From an uncultured Clostridia bacterium (GTDB lineage Bacteria; Bacillota; Clostridia; Christensenellales; UBA1242), in contig CAKVID010000005.1 of assembly GCA_934754355.1 (NCBI GenBank), positions 1-64,000 on the forward strand: a stretch of 64,000 nt of DNA, read 5' to 3'. The position numbers and the translations under genes were made by a program. Below, in pieces: positions 1 through 7,759 of the stretch. The notes beneath the pieces were generated by a model. That model worked only from the letters and a program-made list of their open reading frames with translations, had not been told where the DNA came from and did not search any database. Numbering within the stretch: the stretch's first letter is position 1; the number at the start of each line of letters is the position of its first letter.

Positions 1-357
<357 letters not shown>

Positions 358-470
358 CATATAAATAGATGATAATCGTAATTCAGTAAACAAATTCTTA
401 TAATTGTTAACATTATTTTATGAATATGTAGTTGTGAATGTACTTAAGTTATACAAGGCATTCAGCCATT

Positions 471-586
471 ACTGGTGATTTTAGCAAAGGAGTAACACCT
501 GTTCTCATTCCGAACACAGAAGTAAAGACCTTTAGCGCCGAAGATACTTGCTTGGAAACGAGCCGGGAAAGTAGGTCATTGCCAGT
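471..586 (+). rRNA. 5S rRNA
   Basis: About 116 nt with the conserved core (cattccgaacacagaagta at 506-524) and a closing stem between actgg at 471-475 and ccagt at 582-586. It lies about 110 bp after the 23S end, the usual 23S-5S order, and is followed at once by a terminator. The last 13 nt (574-586) recur twice downstream at 304-bp intervals. Ends are set by the closing stem. Confidence 0.92.
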
Positions 587-1255
587 TTTCCATTTAAGCA
601 TCTCATTTTATGAGGTGCTTTTTTTTGTGTTTTTAACTATTGCGTATTTAATTATTAGGCAGTGCCTACTTTAACACAATTATGTACATAATTGTGTTAG
701 ACTGCTTCCACGCAGTCTCCCGTCTCTACTCGCCAAGGAAAGTGCGAATGTAGTGATTGTATAAACATCGAGTAAATTTACACTATACCCATGTATTTTC
801 GGCATTGAAAATAGACCTCGCAATTCATAGCAAATAGACAGAAGTAAAAAATAATTTTGAATACTGCTATGAATGATGGTCATTGCCAGTTTTCCATTTA
901 AGCATCTTAATTTTTTAAGGTGCTTTTTTGTGTTTTTAACTATTGCGTTTTTAATCATTAGGCAATGCCTACTTTAGCACAATTATATACATAATTGTGT
1001 CAGACTGCTTCCACGCAGTCTCCCGTCTCTACTCGCCAGGGAAAGTGCGAATGTAGTGCTTGTATAAACATCGAGTAAATTCACACTATACCCATGTATT
1101 TTCGGCATCGAATATAGACTTCGCAATTCATAGCAAATAAACATAAATAAAATAATATTTTTAAATACTGCTATGAATGATGGTCATTGCCAGTTTTCCA
1201 TTTAAGCATCTCATTTTATGAGGTGCTTTTTTTGTGTTTTTAACTATTGCGTATT
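574..1255 (+). repeat. 304-bp tandem repeat carrying 5S 3' end and terminator (2.25 copies)
   Basis: Copy A 574-877, copy B 878-1181 and partial copy C 1182-1255 are the same sequence with scattered substitutions. Each unit begins with the 3' end of 5S rRNA (ggtcattgccagtttt) and its rho-independent terminator. The rest is AT-rich and palindromic: a 28-bp perfect palindrome at 672-699 in copy A, a hairpin 699-718 with a 7-bp stem, and the inverted pair attcatagca (823-832) / tgctatgaat (865-874). No convincing coding sequence is present. Confidence 0.9.
596..626 (+). terminator. rho-independent terminator after 5S rRNA
   Basis: Stem aagcatctc / gaggtgctt (one G-T pair) followed by eight T. 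Near-identical copies sit at 900-930 and 1204-1234 within the tandem repeat, giving three terminators in series. Confidence 0.9.
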
Positions 1256-1281
1256 CTGTTCTTTGTAAATAAAAATAGGCA

Positions 1282-1310
1282 TTGAAATGCTTGAGTATAT
1301 ATGATATAAT
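1282..1310 (+). promoter_or_regulatory. sigma-A-type promoter of the HipA-like pair
   Basis: TTGAAA (1282-1287), 17-bp spacer, TATAAT (1305-1310) with an extended -10 TG at 1302-1303. Predicted transcription start near 1317 rules out the in-frame ATG at 1328 as an efficiently led start and favours 1361. Confidence 0.75.
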
Positions 1311-1360
1311 ATATATAGTACAAATATGTGCAAATTTTTATTTTAGAGGGTATAAATTTA

Positions 1361-2371
1361 ATGTCAAAATTTAATAATATATTAGACTTTATTAAAAATA
1401 AATTCAAATCTCAAGAAACTACAGTTGATAATCCTCAAGTAGTTGAATTTGATGATGTTGCACCTAGAAATAAGAGTGAAGTTCTAGATGGTATGCATGA
1501 GAAAAGTTTTGTTCTTTTCCCTATTGACCATCTTGAGAAATTAACTAATGAACTTCGTGATAATCCTAATTGTTCTTACCAAACTTGTTTTGGAGATAAA
1601 TTAAAAGATGTTTCTAATTGTCCTAAATATATACCTGTAATGCTTAAAAGTTTCGGTAATGCAAAAAAATATGTTTATAATGAAATTCTTGCTTCAAGAA
1701 TATGTAATGAAATGGGGGTCCCAACGGTTTATAATACTAGTTATACCGATGGAGATAAAGAATATTTACTTTCTGTAGACTTCTTGCCTCATGGCGAAAG
1801 AATTCTAGATATGGAAGATTTGGTCTATGAAGTCAAAGATTATGATTACTTTAATATTGAACATCTATTAAGTTGCACGCATAATGTTTCAGATGATCTA
1901 TTCGATATATTTGAAGTATTACATATGAATAAGAGTAGGGGAAGAAATAGTGCTTGGAAGTATGATAAAACTAAATATTATGAAGACTTTATAATGCATT
2001 ACTTAGTTAGAACTTATATAATCAAGGATATGGATTTCTTTCCTAAAAATTGTTGCAATATAGTTGATAAAGATAATAATATGAGATTTGGACCAATGTA
2101 CGATTGTGAAATTGCTTTTTCCCTAGATGTTAGGGGTGGCCAGAATATTGCTAGCATTGCTTATATTAAGAAACATTATCCAGAAATCTTTGCTAAATTC
2201 TGTCAAAGGTATAATGCATTGATGGATAGAAAAACTTTGAATAAGTTATTTGCGGATATTGACAATAAAGAATATGTTAAAACTAGTAAAAAGTATTTAC
2301 AAGATTGTTATAATAACTTTGATAATGTTTGTATATATGCTAATTATCATAATGAAAATGAAAAATATTGA
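1361..2371 (+). CDS. HipA-like kinase-fold protein, first of a pair
   Basis: 336 residues. Not recognised as a named gene. The C-terminal half looks like the HipA/CtkA kinase fold: at about residues 223-230 DMDFFPKN corresponds to the HipA catalytic T-D-x-H-x-K-N loop, and at about 244-248 PMYDC corresponds to the P-x-Y-D metal-binding motif. An upstream segment ASRICNEMGVPTV matches the HipA-type helix before the ATP site. The Asp, Asn and second Asp are kept; the loop His is Phe. Start 1361 is chosen because agaggg (1345-1350) lies 10 nt before it; a longer frame from 1328 has no ribosome site. The next gene starts 11 nt downstream. No HipB-like DNA-binding partner is adjacent. Kinase activity and substrate are unknown. 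Confidence 0.6.
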   Translation: MSKFNNILDFIKNKFKSQETTVDNPQVVEFDDVAPRNKSEVLDGMHEKSFVLFPIDHLEKLTNELRDNPNCSYQTCFGDKLKDVSNCPKYIPVMLKSFGNAKKYVYNEILASRICNEMGVPTVYNTSYTDGDKEYLLSVDFLPHGERILDMEDLVYEVKDYDYFNIEHLLSCTHNVSDDLFDIFEVLHMNKSRGRNSAWKYDKTKYYEDFIMHYLVRTYIIKDMDFFPKNCCNIVDKDNNMRFGPMYDCEIAFSLDVRGGQNIASIAYIKKHYPEIFAKFCQRYNALMDRKTLNKLFADIDNKEYVKTSKKYLQDCYNNFDNVCIYANYHNENEKY

Positions 2372-2382
2372 GGTATTATATT

Positions 2383-3453
2383 ATGAAAAAATATGATAAA
2401 TTACATTTTGTCGAATATGACAATGAAGACTACAAGCCAACCGATAATAAATACAAAAACTATGAAAAATATATCGGCGGAACTATGTCCAAGAGATTTA
2501 TTCGTCTAGACAGTTCTTATCTTAAAGATTTTTGGCATGCAAAATTAAAGAAAGATAATTCATATGTTACATACCTCGATGAGTTTATTGCTGAAAATAT
2601 GCATGGCAAAGACGATATTCCTATAAAATATGTGTCTGTACTTCTAAAAAAGCAGAGATGTCTATGGGATTTTGAACACACCGCCAAAGACGCATTAGGT
2701 AGTCGTCTTGCAAATCTTATGGGAGTGCCTACAGTCTATAATGATTTCACAATGGACTCAGATGAATATTCTCCAGAATATTATGTTATATCTATAGACT
2801 TTGTAAAGCAGGGCCAAACAACAGATAATTTAGAAGAGACTGAAGATAAACGCACTGGTATTGATGATTACTCTTTATTCTCTGAATGGGAGAAATATTT
2901 GCAAAGAAAATTATCCTCAATCATGGCAATAGATGATATTCATGAAAAACACAAATCCCCAAAGTATATTAAGCGTAGTGCAGAAGAAAAACAACAAATA
3001 ATTGATAAATTCATAAATGATTTTGTATCTCATTACATATTTAGAAATATGATAGTTGATGATATGGATTTCAAACCTAGAAATATTACTTATATTAGAG
3101 AAAATGAAGACGGTAAAACCAATTACATATTGGCTCCAGCCAATGATTTTGAATTTGTATGTTCTTTCCGTAGAGAAGGTTTGATGGTAGAGAATATCCA
3201 AAATAATTTGGAGTATTTATGTAAGAATTATCCTGATGTCACTGATACTTTTATGCAAAGACTAAAGCAAAGAATTGTAAAAAATGGAAACATTGATGAG
3301 ACCAAAATCGAAAGCATTTTCAAAAAAGTAATGAAAGACGAAGACTATTACAAATACTTAAAAAGTAGATTGTTATTAAATCTAGAAACACTAATAAGCG
3401 AATACGACAGAATAACTGAAAAAAGCAACGATGGAATTAGTTTAGTAGACTAA
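2383..3453 (+). CDS. HipA-like kinase-fold protein, second of a pair
   Basis: 356 residues, a diverged paralogue of the upstream gene. Shared marks are the MGVPTVYN segment (about residue 115), DDMDFKPRN (about 225-233) in place of the HipA catalytic loop, and APANDFE (about 250-256) in place of the P-x-Y-D motif. Asp, Asn and Asp are kept and the loop His is Lys. The ATG at 2383 follows gaggt at 2370-2374, which overlaps the stop codon of the first gene, so the two are probably translationally coupled and may work as a pair. No terminator is seen after it. Function is inferred from fold-type motifs only. Confidence 0.6.
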   Translation: MKKYDKLHFVEYDNEDYKPTDNKYKNYEKYIGGTMSKRFIRLDSSYLKDFWHAKLKKDNSYVTYLDEFIAENMHGKDDIPIKYVSVLLKKQRCLWDFEHTAKDALGSRLANLMGVPTVYNDFTMDSDEYSPEYYVISIDFVKQGQTTDNLEETEDKRTGIDDYSLFSEWEKYLQRKLSSIMAIDDIHEKHKSPKYIKRSAEEKQQIIDKFINDFVSHYIFRNMIVDDMDFKPRNITYIRENEDGKTNYILAPANDFEFVCSFRREGLMVENIQNNLEYLCKNYPDVTDTFMQRLKQRIVKNGNIDETKIESIFKKVMKDEDYYKYLKSRLLLNLETLISEYDRITEKSNDGISLVD

Positions 3454-3470
3454 AATATTCTATTATTTTA

Positions 3471-3499
3471 TTGACTGATTAAATTTTATTTGCTAAACT
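3471..3499 (+). promoter_or_regulatory. promoter for the lipoprotein gene at 3571
   Basis: TTGACT (3471-3476), 17-bp spacer, TAAACT (3494-3499) with TG two bases before the -10 box. A TATAAT at 3552-3557 is too close to the ribosome site to be the better candidate. Confidence 0.55.
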
Positions 3500-3570
3500 T
3501 AAATGTATACAAAAATAGTATAAATAACCTCTTTTTTGTAGATTATTTATGTATAATACTGGAGTAAATT

Positions 3571-4998
3571 ATGAAGAAAAAATTACTTTCACTTATCATA
3601 ATGTGCATAATGGCTGTATCAGTACTCTTTGTAGGCTGTACACCTAAGGGTTTGAGAGATAATCCTGCTACCGATGCTAATGTGGTAAGTAATGGCGGAA
3701 TGACTGTTGTCAAAGGCGATTATTTGTATTTCGTTAATGGTTTTGAAGATGAAACAAAACTTACCAAATACGATAATAAGTATGGCAAAGTTACACACGC
3801 TGGAATATATAGAACTAAATTAGTTAATGGACAAATCCAGAAAGATAAAGATGGATTTTTGAGTAGTGTAGACCAAGTTGTTTCCAAAGTTGTTGGCTTT
3901 GGCAATGGTGGTTTCTACATTATTGATGATTACATTTACTACGCTACACCTTATATGAATTTGGATAGAGACGGCAAACTTCAAAATAGTAGAGTAGAAT
4001 TCCATAAGATTAGAATTGATGGAACAGAAGATAAGACTTTGTATGTAACAGATAAGAGTGAAGACAATCTTGACTGGACATTATATAAAGTTAACGGCAA
4101 AGTTTATATTGCAACATATGTAGATAGCAAGATAATTATTGTTAATACTGAAGACACCAAAGATATCAAAACTATCAAGAATAGCACATCTTATGCTTTC
4201 TTGCAAGAGACCGACTATAATACCAATATGACCAAAGATAGCGAATGTCAAAATTATATTTATTATACAAGAGCCATCTCTACAGATGATAAACTAAGTG
4301 CTAATTACAAAGGCAATATAATGTGTAAAGTTAATATTGCAACTGGAGAAAAGACAGAATATACTCCAAGCATGGATTATACTTATAGCATTATAGGTGT
4401 TACTCCTACTAGAATTTATTACACTAAGACTAATTCAAGAATTAGTGGACTAAGTCTTCTTCATCAGAAAGATTTAATCTCTACTAATTGGGAAAATGCT
4501 GAAGAAATCAAATTAGCAAATGCTGCATATTCAAATTATTATATTTGCAATTTTGGATTGAATTTAATAATTGCAGATGATAGTAATGGAACATACTTGC
4601 TTGAGAATGGCGAGACCAAAACAATATCCTCTACTCAAAAAACTGTTATTGGAATGAGTGGAAATAATGCTTATTATACAACAAGTGATAATTTATATAC
4701 TTTTGATGTAAGAGGTGAAGTAATTAATGGAGAAATAGGTACAAGTCAAGTATCTAGTTCAGATATTACTCACAAGATTACCAATTCTAAATTCTGGGAT
4801 TTTGACGGTCAAAGAGTATTTGTATATGCCGAATATACTTCAAGCGGTAGTGACAAGAATTACTATCTAAATTATATCGAAGACGAGAAAGAAAGATTTG
4901 TAGGTAAATTTGCAGAAGGTCATACTCCTGCTCAGCCAGACCAAGACGAAAATTATGGCAAAGACCCAGATATTAAATATATCCCTTGGATTGATTAA
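3571..4998 (+). CDS. lipoprotein with beta-propeller-like repeats (DUF5050-like)
   Basis: 475 residues. A basic, hydrophobic signal peptide ends in a lipobox with Cys23 (LFVGC), so the protein is expected to be lipidated and held on the outer face of the membrane. The mature part has repeated blocks of the type gGDYLYFVN, DYIYYAT, NYIYYTRA and TRIYYTKT, spaced by 40-60 residues, as in DUF5050/prolow-density-receptor-like beta-propeller proteins of Clostridia. ggag at 3561-3564 supports the ATG. It stands alone, between its own promoter and a strong terminator at 5025-5058. Ligand unknown. Confidence 0.7.
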   Translation: MKKKLLSLIIMCIMAVSVLFVGCTPKGLRDNPATDANVVSNGGMTVVKGDYLYFVNGFEDETKLTKYDNKYGKVTHAGIYRTKLVNGQIQKDKDGFLSSVDQVVSKVVGFGNGGFYIIDDYIYYATPYMNLDRDGKLQNSRVEFHKIRIDGTEDKTLYVTDKSEDNLDWTLYKVNGKVYIATYVDSKIIIVNTEDTKDIKTIKNSTSYAFLQETDYNTNMTKDSECQNYIYYTRAISTDDKLSANYKGNIMCKVNIATGEKTEYTPSMDYTYSIIGVTPTRIYYTKTNSRISGLSLLHQKDLISTNWENAEEIKLANAAYSNYYICNFGLNLIIADDSNGTYLLENGETKTISSTQKTVIGMSGNNAYYTTSDNLYTFDVRGEVINGEIGTSQVSSSDITHKITNSKFWDFDGQRVFVYAEYTSSGSDKNYYLNYIEDEKERFVGKFAEGHTPAQPDQDENYGKDPDIKYIPWID

Positions 4999-5024
4999 AA
5001 TTTATTATAAAAATATAAAAAATA

Positions 5025-5058
5025 GAATTAAGATTAATTAGTCTTAATTCTTTTTTTT
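5025..5058 (+). terminator. rho-independent terminator
   Basis: Perfect 9-bp stem gaattaaga (5025-5033) / tcttaattc (5042-5050) followed by eight T. Ends the lipoprotein transcript ahead of spo0A. Confidence 0.9.
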
Positions 5059-5130
5059 AATTCAAAATATTAAATAAAATTATGTAAAATTCTATAAAGT
5101 ATCAAATGGAATATATTACTTCCGCCCTTC

Positions 5131-5137
5131 TTCGACA
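5131..5137 (-). promoter_or_regulatory. 0A box (Spo0A binding site)
   Basis: ttcgaca on the plus strand is TGTCGAA on the minus strand, the consensus Spo0A box. It lies 127 bp before the spo0A start codon, which would fit autoregulation as known for spo0A in Bacillus and Clostridium. A single 7-mer can arise by chance, so position is the main support. Confidence 0.5.
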
Positions 5138-5263
5138 AAAACATGTTTTATATGTAAAAAACTGTCCATTTAAGCCATTTTCTGCGGTCATATTAATTTG
5201 CAAAATACGACTTAAAATGATATATTTTTAGTATTAAATAAATTGAATTTTGGAGAAATGTTT

Positions 5264-6055
5264 ATGGAAAAGAAAATAACAAAAATAGTAGTGGTTGATG
5301 CCAACGATACATATGCACAAGGACTTAGAGATTATTTCTTGGAGAGTAGAGAAAATTTAAGGGTAGTTGCAAGTTTTGGCAATATAATAGACGCTGTAGA
5401 ATATGTAAGTGATAATAATGTAGATATTATAATCACAGATATAGTTTTGCCAAATGCAGATGGATATGACTTAATAAACGAAATTAAGGCATTAGGATTG
5501 GAACATAACCCAAAAATTGTTGTTGTTACAGCATTGCAAGGAGAGGGTTTTATTCAGAAAGCATTTAGTATGGGGGTATCTTATTATATGTTAAAGCCAG
5601 TTAATTACGAACTTTTGGAAAGTAGATTATTAGATATTGCTAGAGACGAATTTCTAGAAAATAATGCTATTACACCAGTCGTAAGTAATGCACCAAAGCC
5701 CAAAAACAAACAATTAGACGAAAGAATTACCAATATATTTATTACTGTCGGCATTCCTGCACATATCAAAGGATACCAATTCTTGCGAGAAGCCATTAAA
5801 ATGGCTATAGATAGTCCAGATATAATTAATTCTATCACAAAGAAATTGTATCCTTCTATTGCTAGCAAATTCGATACTTCAGCCAGCAAAGTAGAAAGAG
5901 CAATCAGACATGCTATAGAAGTGGCTTGGAATAGGGGGAAAATAGAGAATATTAATAATCTATTTGGCATAAGAGTGTATGGAAATAATGAGAAACCAAC
6001 TAATGGCGAATTTATTGCACTTGTTGCAGATAAAATGCTTATAGAAGGGGCTTAA
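5264..6055 (+). CDS. spo0A: Stage 0 sporulation protein A, response regulator
   Basis: 263 residues, the family's normal length. Receiver domain 1-125: acidic pocket at Asp12, phospho-acceptor Asp59 in the IIITDIVLP strand, the switch Thr in VVVTALQ, and Lys in YMLKPV. A variable linker (PKPKNKQ) leads to the Spo0A-specific DNA-binding domain, with the highly characteristic helix SASKVERAIRHAIEVAWNRG near residues 208-227. The ATG at 5264 is 8 nt after ggag; the in-frame TTG at 5243 and the ATG at 5258 are badly spaced. Master regulator of entry into sporulation, active as a phosphorylated dimer at 0A boxes; one such box lies upstream. Its kinases are not in this window. Confidence 0.95.
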   Translation: MEKKITKIVVVDANDTYAQGLRDYFLESRENLRVVASFGNIIDAVEYVSDNNVDIIITDIVLPNADGYDLINEIKALGLEHNPKIVVVTALQGEGFIQKAFSMGVSYYMLKPVNYELLESRLLDIARDEFLENNAITPVVSNAPKPKNKQLDERITNIFITVGIPAHIKGYQFLREAIKMAIDSPDIINSITKKLYPSIASKFDTSASKVERAIRHAIEVAWNRGKIENINNLFGIRVYGNNEKPTNGEFIALVADKMLIEGA

Positions 6056-6161
6056 GTTTTTTTGCAAAAATTAAAAAAATATGTATAAAAATAGTTTACA
6101 TTTTCATAATACTTAGATAAACTAGAGTAGTTTTAAAATATTACAATATTGCGGAGTAATT

Positions 6162-6707
6162 ATGAGTAAACAAGTACAATATATTAAGTGTCCTAGATGT
6201 GAACTTAATTATATCTTGAAAAAAGATAAATTTTGTGATGTATGTAAGAGTGAAATGAAAGCGGGAATTCTTGAAGAAAACGATATGGACGAATTAGATG
6301 AAGGACTAGAACTTTGTCCTATTTGTAAGGTTAATTACATTCAAGAGGGTGAAACCATGTGTCCTTCTTGCTTAGAGGAGCAGACAGAAGGAACAGTTAA
6401 TAAAGATGACGAACCAGATTGGAGAGGCTTTGTAGATAAGGCGGACGAAGAAGATGAAGAACTAGACTTGCTTCCAATCGAAGAAGATGATGAAATAGAC
6501 GAAGAATTAGAAGGGGCTTTTGCCAAAGATTTGGAGAATGAATTTGACGATGATTTGGACGAAGACCAAGAAGATAATAGTAGTGATGACGAAGACGACT
6601 TCGATATCGTAGATGATGAAGACGACTTTGACGACGATGACGACGAAGACGACGATGAGGAAGAGGAAGAAGACGACGAAGACGACGAAGACGATGAAGA
6701 CGATTAA
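6162..6707 (+). CDS. double zinc-ribbon protein with long Asp/Glu tail
   Basis: 181 residues. Two Cys4 knuckle pairs are visible: CPRC...CDVC at residues 10-29 and CPIC...CPSC at about 51-71, each expected to bind one zinc. From about residue 85 to the end the protein is almost wholly acidic, with unbroken Asp/Glu runs in the last 40 residues. ggag precedes the ATG. A very acidic tail on a zinc ribbon could mimic nucleic acid or bind a basic partner, but this is inference; no family was recognised. The gene is single, between spo0A and a convergent mscL. Confidence 0.65.
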   Translation: MSKQVQYIKCPRCELNYILKKDKFCDVCKSEMKAGILEENDMDELDEGLELCPICKVNYIQEGETMCPSCLEEQTEGTVNKDDEPDWRGFVDKADEEDEELDLLPIEEDDEIDEELEGAFAKDLENEFDDDLDEDQEDNSSDDEDDFDIVDDEDDFDDDDDEDDDEEEEEDDEDDEDDEDD

Positions 6708-6750
6708 AATTACTAAGTCTTTTCTAAATATGTTTGTTAAGTAGAAAATA

Positions 6751-6782
6751 AAAAGGCACACATTTTCATGTGTGCTTTTTTA
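6751..6782. terminator. bidirectional terminator between convergent genes
   Basis: Stem gcacaca (6756-6762) / tgtgtgc (6769-6775), flanked by A run on one side and T run on the other, so it can end both the zinc-ribbon gene and mscL. Confidence 0.85.
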
Positions 6783-6784
6783 TT

Positions 6785-7393
6785 TTACTTTTTGTCTTTC
6801 AATTCGTTTCTAATTTCACTTAGCAATTGTATCATCATATCTTCTTTGCTAAATTCGGCTTTTGTCTCTGCAGGTTGTTCTTCTACTTTTGGTGCTTCTG
6901 CTTGAGCAGGAGTATTCTCAGTAGCAACTACTTCTTCGGTATTTTCTACAACTTCAGTATTTTCTACAACTTCAGGTTCGCCTTTCTTCTTTTTCTTCTT
7001 AGATTTTTCTTTTAATTTCTGAGTTTCATGCACAATTGATTCGCCAAGCTTATTTAATTGTGTTTTGGAATAATTGAATATCTTAAACATAATAAATAGA
7101 GTTAATGCAATGATTAAAAAGTCAATAATTGTTTGAATGAAATTACCATATCTAAGAGCACTCTCTGCAACAACTACATTGCCGGCAGTATCGTATTCGG
7201 CAGGCTTAATAATCCACTTCCAATCACTTACATCAGCACCACCAATAGCAAATGATATAAGTGGCATGATTACATCATTAACAAGGCTTGATACTATCTT
7301 GTTGAAAGCAGCACCAATAATGAATGCGATTGCCAAATCTACAATATTGCCTTTAGAAATAAATTTCTTAAATTCAGCCCAAAATTTTTTCAT
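6785..7393 (-). CDS. mscL: large-conductance mechanosensitive channel MscL, with expanded linker
   Basis: 202 residues; typical MscL is about 130-150. N-terminal part is standard: amphipathic start, first membrane helix with NIVDLAIAFIIGAAF, the VNDVIMPL segment, periplasmic loop, and second helix FLIIALTLFIMFKIF. The C-terminal helix MIQLLSEIRNELK matches the MscL cytoplasmic bundle helix. Between them is an extra stretch of about 60 residues rich in Lys then Glu/Val/Asn/Thr, with two repeats of VVENTE. The start at 7393 is chosen because aaggag lies 5-10 nt before it; a longer frame to 7411 would contain that site. Acts as an emergency pressure valve in the membrane. Confidence 0.92.
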   Translation of the reverse strand: MKKFWAEFKKFISKGNIVDLAIAFIIGAAFNKIVSSLVNDVIMPLISFAIGGADVSDWKWIIKPAEYDTAGNVVVAESALRYGNFIQTIIDFLIIALTLFIMFKIFNYSKTQLNKLGESIVHETQKLKEKSKKKKKKGEPEVVENTEVVENTEEVVATENTPAQAEAPKVEEQPAETKAEFSKEDMMIQLLSEIRNELKDKK

Positions 7394-7759
7394 GTTTTCT
7401 CCTTTTGACATATTAGATTTTTTATCTAATAAAAACTCTTCTACATTATAGCAAATTGATTACAAAAATTAAATATATTTTGCCAAAATTTTTAATTTTT
7501 TATAAATTTTTATATGTATTTTATGCCAAAATAATAATTGATAAGACTTAACGCAATTAAACACAATTTTAATTATCATTTCAATGCTTTAATAAATGAA
7601 ATATTCACAAATGCTTCTAATATTTTTTTATATATCTATTATGCATTTTTTAATTCAGCAAGTATTGACAAATTGTGCATATTATTGTATCATATTAGTA
7701 ACTAAAATTATGCACTTCTTGTGCAAAGTAATTTTGTACAGAAGTGGATTGGGGGAAAA
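7394..7759. other. 366-bp AT-rich divergent intergenic region
   Basis: No gene seen. It holds the mscL control region (extended -10 TGCTATAAT on the minus strand at about 7445-7453, and a leader hairpin attagat / atctaat at 7412-7430) and, on the plus strand, the promoter at 7665-7693. Confidence 0.6.
7665..7693 (+). promoter_or_regulatory. promoter of the GLUG/Big_2 surface protein
   Basis: TTGACA (7665-7670), 17-bp spacer, TATCAT (7688-7693). Leaves a 5' leader of about 60 nt. Confidence 0.7.

Noticed and set aside
438..674. 78-codon plus-strand ORF
   Set aside because: It runs straight through the 5S rRNA and its terminator; no ribosome site.
680..958. 92-codon minus-strand ORF in the 304-bp repeat
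   Set aside because: It crosses palindromes and two terminator copies, and the frame is not kept in copy B to C.
574..1255. CRISPR array
   Set aside because: Units of 304 bp repeat as a whole with no short repeat/variable spacer pattern and no cas genes.
6341..6761. Minus-strand Ser-rich and Val/Phe-rich ORFs
   Set aside because: Mirror images of the acidic GAY-codon tail on the plus strand.
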